Below, in pieces: positions 9,460 to 16,603 of a DNA stretch of 64,000 nt. The stretch is taken from positions 1,217,501 through 1,281,500 of the forward strand of contig NZ_CP088149.1 of the NCBI RefSeq assembly GCF_002845275.2. The letters run 5' to 3'. The notes under the pieces were generated by a model that saw nothing but the letters and a program-made list of their open reading frames with translations, searched no databases and was not told the DNA's origin. Source of the stretch: Pseudomonas sp. S06B 330 (GTDB lineage Bacteria > Pseudomonadota > Gammaproteobacteria > Pseudomonadales > Pseudomonadaceae). Position numbers and translations under genes: made by a program. How positions within the stretch are numbered: position 1 is the first letter of the stretch; the number at the start of each line of letters is the position of its first letter.

Positions 9460-10340
9460 GCCCTGGCACCTGTGGCCTGATCGCACAGCCAGTCGAGCAA
9501 CTCGGTCAGGGCTGTTGACGATGCTCCCTGCGGGCGGACCAGGTAGTAGGCCTGACCGGTGCTGACCTTGAGCGGGAAGGGCGCTACCAGGCGCCCGCAA
9601 CTGAGGTCATCTCCGATCAGCGACCAGTCGCCTATCGCCACTCCGGTACCCTGAGAGGCCATGGACATGGCCATGTCCAAGGTCTCGAAATGTTGGGCCT
9701 TGCCGTGCCGGGGCAGGGCCGCGCCGGCCGCATTCAGCCAGACGTTCCAGTCGTGCTGGTCGCGGGTCGGGTGCAGCAGCATGTGTTGCTCAAGGTCCGC
9801 TAACTGCCGCAAAGGCACAGGGCCTGCCAGTAGCTGCGGGGCACACACCGGTGTCAGTTGCTCATCGAACAACTTTAGCGTGTGCAATCCATTTTGGGGC
9901 GCGGCGCCATAGACCACTGCTGCATCGAATACTTCCCGACGAAAGTCCACGCCGTGCTGCACCGTAGTTGTCAGTTCCACTGGCACTTCCGGGCGCAGCG
10001 CCTGCCACTCCATCAGCCGTGGCAACAGCCAGCGCATCACGCAGGTCGGCGCCTTGAGTTGCAAGATGGCACTGCGTGCACCGACGTGCTGCACGCCTTC
10101 CTCGATCAACGCGAACACCTGCTGCACCCGTGGCAACCAGTCCTGGCCTTCGCGGGTCAGGCTCAGGCCACGGGCCTGGCGCAGGAACAACGCATAACCT
10201 AGGTGCTCTTCAAGCCCGGCAATCTGACGACTGACTGCGCCTTGGGTGATGTGCAGCAATTGCGCGGCGCGAGTGAAGTTGCAGCATTGGGCCGTGACCA
10301 GAAAGGTATGCAGGGCGGGCAACGGCGGCAGGCGCTTCAT
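9453..10340 (-). CDS. LysR-family regulator (GcvA-like subgroup)
   Basis: 295 aa. It starts MKRLPPLPALHTFLVTAQCC with a helix-turn-helix in residues 1-60 (FTRAAQLLHITQGAVSRQIA), typical of the GcvA/AmpR-like LTTR subgroup. The effector domain includes ASQGTGVAIGDWSLI, the signature also seen in GcvA-like proteins. An in-frame ATG at 10367 is an alternative start; neither has a strong ribosome site, and 10340 fits family starts better. It is divergent from the decarboxylase/dehydrogenase pair at 10455-13528, which it probably regulates. An arginine-derived effector would be logical but is inference. Confidence 0.88.
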   Translation of the reverse strand: MKRLPPLPALHTFLVTAQCCNFTRAAQLLHITQGAVSRQIAGLEEHLGYALFLRQARGLSLTREGQDWLPRVQQVFALIEEGVQHVGARSAILQLKAPTCVMRWLLPRLMEWQALRPEVPVELTTTVQHGVDFRREVFDAAVVYGAAPQNGLHTLKLFDEQLTPVCAPQLLAGPVPLRQLADLEQHMLLHPTRDQHDWNVWLNAAGAALPRHGKAQHFETLDMAMSMASQGTGVAIGDWSLIGDDLSCGRLVAPFPLKVSTGQAYYLVRPQGASSTALTELLDWLCDQATGARAQ

Positions 10341-10454
10341 CGGGTATAAGCCATGATCTGAGGACATGGCTAGTATGAGCTTTTTTGCATTGTGCCGGTA
10401 GCGAGGCAGCGGTCCAATAACGCCTGGTTTCAGCACAATAACAGGCAGACGAAC

Positions 10455-12092
10455 ATGGCAACTTGTGGCGAAGTACTGGTAAAACTCCTTGAAGGCTATG
10501 GTGTTGACCATGTCTTCGGTATTCCTGGCGTACATACCGTCGAGCTCTACCGCGGGCTGGCACGTTCTTCTATCCGCCACATTACCCCACGCCACGAGCA
10601 AGGTGCCGGCTTCATGGCTGACGGCTATGCGCGTACCCGTGGCAAACCGGGCGTCTGCTTTATCATCACCGGCCCAGGCATGACCAACATCACTACCGCC
10701 ATGGGCCAGGCTTACGCTGACTCGATTCCGATGCTGGTGATCTCCAGCGTCCAGTCGCGCAATCAATTGGGGGGCGGGCGCGGCAAACTGCACGAGCTGC
10801 CGGCCCAGGGTGGCCTGGTTGCCGGCGTCGCGGCGTTCTCTCACACATTAATGAGCGCTGATGACCTGCCAGTGGTGTTGGCTCGCGCCTTCGCCGTGTT
10901 CGAGGGGGCCCGCCCACGTCCCGTGCACATCGAGATTCCCCTGGATGTACTGGTCGAGGACGCTGACCATCTGCTGGCCAGCACCCCGGTACGAATTGCC
11001 CGTGCTGGCGCCGCACCGGCGCCAGTGGCGCAGATGGCGGCCCTGTTGGCCAGCGCCCGGCGTCCGTTGATTCTCGCCGGTGGTGGTTCGATTGCTGCCA
11101 GTGCGGCGCTGACCCGCCTGGCGGAATACCTGCAGGCACCCGTGGCACTGACCATCAACGCCAAGGGGGTATTGCCCGCCAACCATCCACTGCAGATAGG
11201 TTCCACCCAGTCGCTGGTGGCAACCCGTGAGCTGGTGGCCGAAGCGGATGTGGTCTTGGCGATTGGTACCGAACTTGCCGAAACCGACTATGACGTGACC
11301 TTCAAAGGTGGCTTCGAGATCCCAGGTCGCTTGCTGCGCATCGACATCGATCCAGACCAGACCGTACGTAACTATCCGCCGGAAATTGCCTTGGTAGCAG
11401 ACGCCACAGTGGCCACCGATGCCCTGTTGGTTGCGTTGGCTGATCAACCGGCACCGGTACGCAGTACCGAGTGGGGCGCCAGCCGCGCAGCTTGCTTGCG
11501 CGAGCGGTTGCTGGCCGACTGGGACCTGCCGATGCACAGCCAGACGCGCATGCTCAAAACCTTGCTCGAGACCCTGCCGAACGCGGTGCTGGTGGGTGAC
11601 TCGACCCAACCGGTCTACACCGGCAACCTGACCCTGGATATGGACCAGCCACGGCGCTGGTTCAATGCCTCCACCGGCTACGGCACGCTCGGTTACGCCT
11701 TGCCGGCGGCGATGGGCGCCTGGTTGGGCAGTGCTCAAGCAATCGAAGCGCGCCCGCCGGTCATCTGCCTGATCGGTGACGGCGGCCTGCAGTTCACCTT
11801 GCCGGAGCTGGCCAGTGCCACCGAGGCGCAGGTACCGCTGATCGTGCTGTTGTGGAACAACCAGGGCTACGAGGAAATCAAGAAATACATGGTCAACCGC
11901 GCCATCGAGCCGGTGGGCGTGGACATTTACACCCCGGACTTTATCGGCGTGGCCAAGGCCTTGGGCTGTGCAGCCCAAGCCGTAGGTGATGTGGAGCAGC
12001 TACGTGAAGCGCTACGTCAAGCCTGCGACCGCAGGGGGCCGAGCCTGATTGAAATCGACCAGAACCAATGGCAGCAGGCGGTACCCGCATGA
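10455..12092 (+). CDS. aruI: thiamine-diphosphate decarboxylase, probable 5-guanidino-2-oxopentanoate decarboxylase
   Basis: 545 aa, acetolactate-synthase-like fold in three domains. The N-terminal PYR domain has the catalytic glutamate E48 in PRHEQGAGFMADGYAR. The central domain contains LILAGGGS. The C-terminal PP domain has the ThDP/Mg signature G441-D442-G443 ... N468-N469. Overall it matches proteins I recall as AruI, which decarboxylates 2-ketoarginine in the arginine transaminase pathway to 4-guanidinobutyraldehyde. The ATGA overlap with an aldehyde dehydrogenase gene supports this, because the product would be an aldehyde. No transaminase (AruH) is nearby. Alternatives are a generic benzoylformate- or acetolactate-type enzyme. 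It is cytoplasmic. The upstream LysR gene is the likely regulator. Confidence 0.8.
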   Translation: MATCGEVLVKLLEGYGVDHVFGIPGVHTVELYRGLARSSIRHITPRHEQGAGFMADGYARTRGKPGVCFIITGPGMTNITTAMGQAYADSIPMLVISSVQSRNQLGGGRGKLHELPAQGGLVAGVAAFSHTLMSADDLPVVLARAFAVFEGARPRPVHIEIPLDVLVEDADHLLASTPVRIARAGAAPAPVAQMAALLASARRPLILAGGGSIAASAALTRLAEYLQAPVALTINAKGVLPANHPLQIGSTQSLVATRELVAEADVVLAIGTELAETDYDVTFKGGFEIPGRLLRIDIDPDQTVRNYPPEIALVADATVATDALLVALADQPAPVRSTEWGASRAACLRERLLADWDLPMHSQTRMLKTLLETLPNAVLVGDSTQPVYTGNLTLDMDQPRRWFNASTGYGTLGYALPAAMGAWLGSAQAIEARPPVICLIGDGGLQFTLPELASATEAQVPLIVLLWNNQGYEEIKKYMVNRAIEPVGVDIYTPDFIGVAKALGCAAQAVGDVEQLREALRQACDRRGPSLIEIDQNQWQQAVPA

Positions 12093-13528
12093 TGAAGCTT
12101 GCCGGTGTTTATATCGAAGGTGTCTGGCAGCACGGCCCGTGCCCGCTTAGCGTGATAAACCCAAGCAACGAACAACAGTTGGCTGAAGTGGCCGGCGGCG
12201 ACGGCGCAGCGGTGGCGCGTGCGACCCTGGCCGCGCGCAAGGCGTTCAGCGGCTGGTCGAGCAGTACCGGTAGTGAGCGGGCGAAGGTGCTGCGCACGAT
12301 TGCCGAGGGGGTCGAGGCGCGTCGCGAGCGTCTGGTCACTTTGCAGGCCAGCAACAACGGCAAGCCGTTGGCCGAAGCGCAGCTGGATGTGGACGATGTC
12401 ATTGCCACCTTCTGCTATTACGCCGACCTTGCCGACGGTTTCGACGCGGGACAGGACTGTGCGGTGGCGTTGCCCACTGACGATTTTGTAGCACGGTTAC
12501 GGCGCGAGCCATGCGGTGTAGTCGGGTTGATTGTGCCGTGGAATTTCCCCATGGTCACCACCGCATGGAAACTGGCGCCGGCCTTGGCTGCCGGTTGCTG
12601 CGTAGTGTTGAAACCGTCTGAAGTCACGCCACTGGCGGAGTTGGAACTGGCCGCAGTGATTGCTGAAGCCGGTTTGCCGGACGGTGTCTTCAACCTGGTC
12701 TGTGGCACCGGGATTGCGGTGGGCGCTGCGCTGGCGGCGGATCCACGGATCGCCAAAATCTCCTTCACCGGCAGCAATGCGGTGGGCGTGCAGGTCATGC
12801 AGCGTGCCGCCGAGACGGTCAAGGGCGTGAGCCTGGAATTGGGCGGCAAATCCTCTTTGTTGGTGCTGGAGGAAGCGGACCTCGAATTGGCGCTGGAACT
12901 GGCCTGCCTGGGTGGCTTTTTCAATGCCGGGCAAATGTGCTCGGCCACCAGTCGGGTGTTGGTGGCGGAGGCCTTGTATGCGGACTTTATCGTCCGGCTC
13001 AAGACCCAGGCCGAGTCGATTCGACTGGGTGATCCGCTTGCCGGCGAAAGTGACATGGGCCCACTGGTGAACCACGCGCAGTATCAGCGTGTGCACAAAC
13101 ACATTGCTGCCGGGCTGGACGCTGGCGCGCAATTGCTTTGCGGTGGTTCACGCCCGGCTGAACTGCCGTGCGGGTACTTCATCAGCCCTACGGTGTTTAC
13201 CGAGGTGCCGTTGGACAGTGCGCTGTGGCGTGAGGAAATCTTTGGTCCTGTGTTGTGTGTACGCTCGGTGGCCAGCGAGGCCGAGGCGGTGGCCCTGGCC
13301 AATGACAGTGAGTTTGGCTTGGTTGCCAGCGTCATAAGCCGGGATTTGGGCGCAGCGCAGCGGGTGGCCAACGCACTTGAGGCAGGCTTGGTGTGGGTCA
13401 ACGCACCCCAGGTGATTTTTCCGCAGACGGCCTGGGGTGGCTATAAGCAGAGCAGTATTGGCCGCGAACTTGGGCCTTGGGGGTTGAGTGCCTTTCAGGA
13501 AATCAAGCATGTGGTGACAGCGCGGTAG
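12089..13528 (+). CDS. NAD(P)-dependent aldehyde dehydrogenase
   Basis: 479 aa, ALDH superfamily. Key features are PWNFPMVTTAWKLAPALAAG (cofactor site), SFTGSN, the general base E250 in SLELGGKS and the nucleophile C284 in NAGQMCSATSR, 34 residues apart as usual. The start overlaps the decarboxylase stop as ATGA (12089-12092), so translation is coupled; a second ATG follows immediately. Given the partner enzyme, 4-guanidinobutyraldehyde to 4-guanidinobutyrate is the natural guess, but the subgroup resembles betaine-aldehyde dehydrogenases and the substrate is not readable from sequence. The TGG after the PQ-V-I-F segment near the C-terminus is typical. Confidence 0.88.
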   Translation: MMKLAGVYIEGVWQHGPCPLSVINPSNEQQLAEVAGGDGAAVARATLAARKAFSGWSSSTGSERAKVLRTIAEGVEARRERLVTLQASNNGKPLAEAQLDVDDVIATFCYYADLADGFDAGQDCAVALPTDDFVARLRREPCGVVGLIVPWNFPMVTTAWKLAPALAAGCCVVLKPSEVTPLAELELAAVIAEAGLPDGVFNLVCGTGIAVGAALAADPRIAKISFTGSNAVGVQVMQRAAETVKGVSLELGGKSSLLVLEEADLELALELACLGGFFNAGQMCSATSRVLVAEALYADFIVRLKTQAESIRLGDPLAGESDMGPLVNHAQYQRVHKHIAAGLDAGAQLLCGGSRPAELPCGYFISPTVFTEVPLDSALWREEIFGPVLCVRSVASEAEAVALANDSEFGLVASVISRDLGAAQRVANALEAGLVWVNAPQVIFPQTAWGGYKQSSIGRELGPWGLSAFQEIKHVVTAR

Positions 13529-13535
13529 TGTATTC

Positions 13536-13580
13536 GGGGCTGCTTTGCAGCCCATCGCCGACAAGTCCGGCTCCCACAGG
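13536..13580. repeat. REP-like palindromic element
   Basis: GGGGCTGCTTTGCAGCCCATCG followed by GCCGACAAGTCCGGCTCCCA: a small hairpin (GGGCTGC-TTT-GCAGCCC) next to a CxxGxxCGGCTCCCAC tail, the classic Pseudomonas REP layout. It lies between the stops of the aldehyde dehydrogenase and the AraC gene and could also act in transcription termination. Confidence 0.7.
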
Positions 13581-13603
13581 AGGGCGTCTTTGTCGGTGCC
13601 GGT

Positions 13604-14533
13604 CTACAGTGCACTGCGCAACCGCGCTAGATCCCGCGCGGGCGGCGCGCCATACAGTCGACTGTACTCACGGCTGAATTGCGATGGGCTCTCATAGCCC
13701 ACCCGATACCCGGCCACTGCAGCTTCGAGCCCATCATTGAGCATCAGCCGTCGCGCTTCCTGCAGACGCAACTGCTTCTGGTACTGCAACGGGCTCATCG
13801 AAGTCACCGCCTTGAAGCGGTGATGCAGGGTCGAGCTGCTGAGGTTCACTTCACGGGCCAGGTCATCGATACGCAGCGGGCGATGGAAGTGCTGGTTGAG
13901 CCATTCAATCGCCTGGCAAACCCGATGGGTCTGGCTGCTGGACATGGCAATTTCGTAGAGCCGATAGCCTTGCGGCCCCCGCAGCAAGCGGTAGAGTATT
14001 TCCCGACGAATCAACGGCGCTAACACCGCGATGTCTTTCGGTGTGTCGAGCAGGCGGATCAAACGCAGCAAGGCATCGAGCAACAGCGGATCTGTGCGCT
14101 CGACATACAGCCCGCGACCCGAAGGCAGCGCCGGAACGCCCATCGGCCCGGCTTCGGCAATCAAGCTATTGATCTGCGCCGGGTCAATGTTCATTCGCAC
14201 CCCTAGGCTCGGGTTCTCCGGGCTTGCCTCAAGCAACACGCCACTGATCGGCAAGGCCACCGAGAGCACCATGTAGTGCAACGGGTCATAGACGTAACGT
14301 TCATCCCCCAGACAGATTTCCTTGCTGCCGTGGGCGAGGATGCACAAGGCCGGTTGAGCCAGCGCTGGCATTGAGCGCACGCTTTCCTGGTAACTGACCA
14401 CGAACAGGTCTTCGATAGCCGACTCGACATTGCTGCTGTGTGGCGCATGACGACGCACCAGGTCGGCCAGCTCCAGGCGCTGCTGCTCCAGGGCGGGATC
14501 GAGAACCTGCCGATCGCAGGTGGGGATAGACAT
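13604..14533 (-). CDS. AraC-family transcriptional regulator (AraC_N type)
   Basis: 309 aa from the ATG at 14533, preceded by GGAAG; an in-frame start 15 codons upstream is possible. The N-terminal AraC_N cupin-like domain (roughly residues 20-185) contains LCILAHGSKEICLGDERYVY and YMVLSVALP, signatures of this subgroup. The C-terminal double helix-turn-helix spans about residues 205-305, with LRIDDLAREVNLSSSTLHHR and VGYESPSQFSREYSRLYG. It converges with the aldehyde dehydrogenase and is divergent from the small monooxygenase-like gene at 14736. The shared upstream region contains a remarkable perfect inverted repeat. Target and inducer unknown. Confidence 0.9.
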   Translation of the reverse strand: MSIPTCDRQVLDPALEQQRLELADLVRRHAPHSSNVESAIEDLFVVSYQESVRSMPALAQPALCILAHGSKEICLGDERYVYDPLHYMVLSVALPISGVLLEASPENPSLGVRMNIDPAQINSLIAEAGPMGVPALPSGRGLYVERTDPLLLDALLRLIRLLDTPKDIAVLAPLIRREILYRLLRGPQGYRLYEIAMSSSQTHRVCQAIEWLNQHFHRPLRIDDLAREVNLSSSTLHHRFKAVTSMSPLQYQKQLRLQEARRLMLNDGLEAAVAGYRVGYESPSQFSREYSRLYGAPPARDLARLRSAL

Positions 14534-14598
14534 CGCGGTACTTCCAGACAAGGACCTGTGCAGCATAGGTTTGTGCAAGCAGTGGCGCTAGCAGAATA

Positions 14599-14653
14599 CT
14601 GTCGCCCGCTTGCCTGATCCTGCAGCGCGCAGGATCAGGCAAGCGGGCGACAG
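14599..14653. repeat. perfect 25-bp inverted repeat with 5-nt loop
   Basis: The left arm 14599-14623 (starts CTGTCGCCCGCTTG) is exactly complementary to the right arm 14629-14653; the loop is AGCGC. It sits between the divergent AraC gene (start 66 nt away) and the gene at 14736. There is no T tract on either side, so a simple intrinsic terminator is doubtful. It could be a regulator site, a cruciform or a REP-type element; it does not share the core of the other REPs in this window. Confidence 0.85.
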
Positions 14654-14735
14654 GAATGACCTAACGGCACGCGCGAAGCGTCGCCTAACCTGTGCAACCT
14701 GGCAATAACAACAGGCTGCTCTAGGAGAAACGCTC

Positions 14736-15044
14736 ATGACCTCGCCACACGCGCTTACCCACCTTGCTTTTATCCGGGCCAGCAGCGGTCGCTCAGTGGA
14801 ACTGGGCACGCGTTTGCGTCAATTGCTCGAACCTTCGCGACGGGCGCCGGGTTGTCTGCACTTCAATCTGCAACAGTCCCAGGCCGATGCCGACCTTTGG
14901 CTGCTCAGCGGATTCTGGCGCGATCAACAGGCGATGAGTGGCTATTTCGCGTCGCCCACCTTGGACCTGTTCGGCGAGCTGGTGCAGGCCCAGGTGGTTG
15001 CCAGTCTTGACCTGCATACCTTCGCTGAGCCGTCTGCGGGTTAG
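14736..15044 (+). CDS. antibiotic biosynthesis monooxygenase (ABM)-domain protein, quinol-monooxygenase-like
   Basis: 102 aa, the length of a single ABM dimeric alpha/beta-barrel domain. Pattern seen: HLAFIRASSGRSVELGTRLR, EPSRRAPGCLHFNLQQSQ, DLWLLSGFWRDQQAMSGYF, which follow the strand-helix-strand order of YgiN-like proteins. A strong AGGAGA site precedes the ATG. It is divergent from the AraC regulator, which may control it. The substrate, probably a quinone or hydroxylated aromatic, is unproven. Confidence 0.8.
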   Translation: MTSPHALTHLAFIRASSGRSVELGTRLRQLLEPSRRAPGCLHFNLQQSQADADLWLLSGFWRDQQAMSGYFASPTLDLFGELVQAQVVASLDLHTFAEPSAG

Positions 15045-15082
15045 AATGGCGTTTTTCGGCAATCGATGTGGATTTGAGGCAC

Positions 15083-15313
15083 ATGGCACGTAAAGAATTT
15101 TCGCAGTTTGAGGCCGTATCGGCAGCGGTTCGCGGCGACGAGGGCTATTGCGCGGCAATCGCCGTGAAAGGCCTGGGCGCCAGCGGCGCACCCCGCTTTC
15201 ACAAAGTCCTCGACGGGCAGACGTTCAAGACCGCCCTGGCGGCTGACGAGGCCGCCTGTGCCGAACTTGAACGCCTGCAGGGCGTCAACGACGACGCCGA
15301 ACTGGTCTGGTAA
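15083..15313 (+). CDS. conserved small protein of unknown function
   Basis: 76 aa, starting MARKEFSQFEAVSAAVRGDE after a TGAGG ribosome site; the frame is open five codons further upstream. The sequence looks like a compact alpha/beta protein (GYCAAIAVKGLGA...PRFHKVLDGQTFKT, then an acidic helix). I recall similar short proteins in many pseudomonads without a function. It ends 1 nt before the stop of the convergent flavin reductase gene. Confidence 0.7.
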   Translation: MARKEFSQFEAVSAAVRGDEGYCAAIAVKGLGASGAPRFHKVLDGQTFKTALAADEAACAELERLQGVNDDAELVW

Positions 15314-15314
15314 C

Positions 15315-15932
15315 TCAGCCGTTGACCTGTGGGCGGGCCATCTTGAACAGGTTGCCCAACTCGAAATAGTCCGCAGGCCCACCGCCGCGCAGGATCGGTT
15401 GCGCGGCAGCGGTGTCGTAGATGCCGTCCTTGAGCAGATGCTCGGCGATATGCACCGCTACCACCTCACCGAGGATCAGCCAGCTCGGCACCAGCGCTTG
15501 ATCGGCGCGCTGCAGCTGAATGATCTGGGTCACCTTGCATTCGAACGACACCGGGCTTTCCTGTACCCGCGGCACGGCGATGACGTTCGAGGCCACCGGG
15601 GTCAGGCCGCTCAGCGTAAATTCATCGACATCGGCCGGGACCGCGATGCAGCTCTGGTTCATGGCCTCGGCCAGTGGCCGGGTAGCCAGGTTCCAGGCGA
15701 ACTCGCCGGTTTTCTCGATGTTGTTCAGGCTGTCTTTGCGCCCGACGCTGGAGAAACCGATGATTGGCGGAATGTAGTTGAACGCGTTGAAGAAGCTGTA
15801 AGGCGCCAGGTTCAGGCGGCCTTGCTCGTCCTGGGAGGAAATCCAGCCGATCGGGCGTGGGCCGACGATGGCGTTGAACGGGTCGTGGGGCAGGCCGTGG
15901 CCTTTTGCGGGTTCGTAGTAATACATCTGCAT
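15315..15932 (-). CDS. flavin reductase-like FMN-binding protein
   Basis: 205 aa, split-barrel flavin reductase family (Flavin_Reduct). The N-terminus PFNAIVGPRPIGWISSQDEQ is the flavin-binding strand signature, followed by LNLAPYSFFNAFNYIPPIIG and EFAWNLATRPLAEAMNQS. The family includes FMN reductases and flavoprotein oxygenases; the member most often seen in pseudomonads is annotated only as flavin reductase family protein. The start may be the first or third codon (both ATG). It converges on the small gene to its left. Cytoplasmic, with an NAD(P)H-dependent reductase role assumed. Confidence 0.85.
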   Translation of the reverse strand: MQMYYYEPAKGHGLPHDPFNAIVGPRPIGWISSQDEQGRLNLAPYSFFNAFNYIPPIIGFSSVGRKDSLNNIEKTGEFAWNLATRPLAEAMNQSCIAVPADVDEFTLSGLTPVASNVIAVPRVQESPVSFECKVTQIIQLQRADQALVPSWLILGEVVAVHIAEHLLKDGIYDTAAAQPILRGGGPADYFELGNLFKMARPQVNG

Positions 15933-16000
15933 TGGCCCAAGGGCCTTCCCTGTGAGTAGGCGCCTAGTGTGCCAAGGCTTTGCCTGGCTGAAAACGATTA

Positions 16001-16020
16001 AGCCCGGCCGAAGCCGGGCT
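16001..16020 (-). terminator. intrinsic terminator of the repeat-peptide gene
   Basis: AGCCCGGC-CGAA-GCCGGGCT is a perfect 8-bp stem with a tetraloop, 20 nt past the stop of the gene at 16040-16249. On the minus strand it is followed by TTAATCGTTTT, a moderate T-rich tail. Confidence 0.7.
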
Positions 16021-16039
16021 GATTGCGTCGCAGCAGCGA

Positions 16040-16249
16040 TTAGCTGATGCGGTGGGCCTGGGTGCGATCGAAACCATCTTCAGCGAATTTGGCCGCGCCA
16101 GTGCGATCAAAACCATCTTCTGCAACGGTAGCCGACTGGGTTTGTACGGCGTTGAAGCTGTGGGCGTTGGTGCGGTCGAAACCGTCTTCGGCGAAAGCGT
16201 TGGCAGCCAGTACCGAGAAGGCCAGGGTCAGGATCAGTTTGCTTTTCAT
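16040..16249 (-). CDS. small secreted protein with three AEDGFDRT repeats
   Basis: 69 aa. A clean Sec signal (MKSKLILTLAFSVLAANAFA) is followed by a mature part of only about 49 residues. The octapeptide AEDGFDRT occurs at residues 20-27, 43-50 and 56-63; each copy begins at an Ala-Glu junction, and the first coincides with the predicted signal-peptidase site. Each repeat is followed by a small spacer of the form [NGQ]A[HA][SKR][FI], giving a roughly 13-residue unit. ATG at 16249 has GGAGC 7 nt upstream, and a terminator follows the stop. No Cys is present. The gene is monocistronic. I recall similar short repeat proteins in pseudomonads under uninformative names, but know of no function; a periplasmic or released peptide is the only supported statement. 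Confidence 0.8.
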   Translation of the reverse strand: MKSKLILTLAFSVLAANAFAEDGFDRTNAHSFNAVQTQSATVAEDGFDRTGAAKFAEDGFDRTQAHRIS

Positions 16250-16385
16250 GGTTGTTGCTCCGGGGTGGTGAGGGGTTGTTTGTTGCTATGGGTTTAATGC
16301 TACGCCAATTAAATTGATTAAAAAGCGCAAAAAATAGCGCCTATAAATCGATATATTCGATATATGTAAATATGGCTGGGCAGTC

Positions 16386-16490
16386 GTAGCCGCTGCCGCC
16401 AGGCTGCGATCGGCTGCGCAGCGGCCGTCATCCAATCACCGTGATCACGGCCGTTTCACGCCCGATCGCAGCCTGGCGGCAGCGACTACT
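16386..16490. repeat. pair of inverted REP elements (BIME-like)
   Basis: GTAGCCGCTGCCGCCAGGCT continuing GCGATCGG at 16386-16413 is repeated in inverted orientation at 16461-16490 (CCCGATCGCAGCCTGGCGGC continuing AGCGACTACT). The same core, GTAGCCGCTGCC...GGCTGCGATCG, recurs at 35321-35472. The remainder of 16250-16600 holds an AT-rich stretch (16300-16375), probably the promoter of the peptide gene, and a terminator. Confidence 0.8.
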
Positions 16491-16548
16491 TAGGCGCCTG
16501 GCGATTGAAGAAGAATGAGCGCCCCGGATTAATGGGTCGTTAAACGAA

Positions 16549-16582
16549 AAAAGGGGGCGTCCACTGCTGGACGCCCCCTTTT
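16549..16582 (-). terminator. intrinsic terminator after kgtP
   Basis: A 14-bp stem AAAAGGGGGCGTCC / GGACGCCCCCTTTT with loop ACTGCT lies about 20 nt beyond the kgtP stop. The A-run and T-run flanks make it functional in either direction; only the minus-strand gene needs it. Confidence 0.85.
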
Positions 16583-16603
16583 CTACACACTCAAACGATG
16601 CGG

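Noticed and set aside
16386..16490. possible CRISPR-like repeat pair
   Set aside because: Two inverted, not direct, copies with no spacer array or cas genes; the same core recurs at 35321, so it is a REP family.
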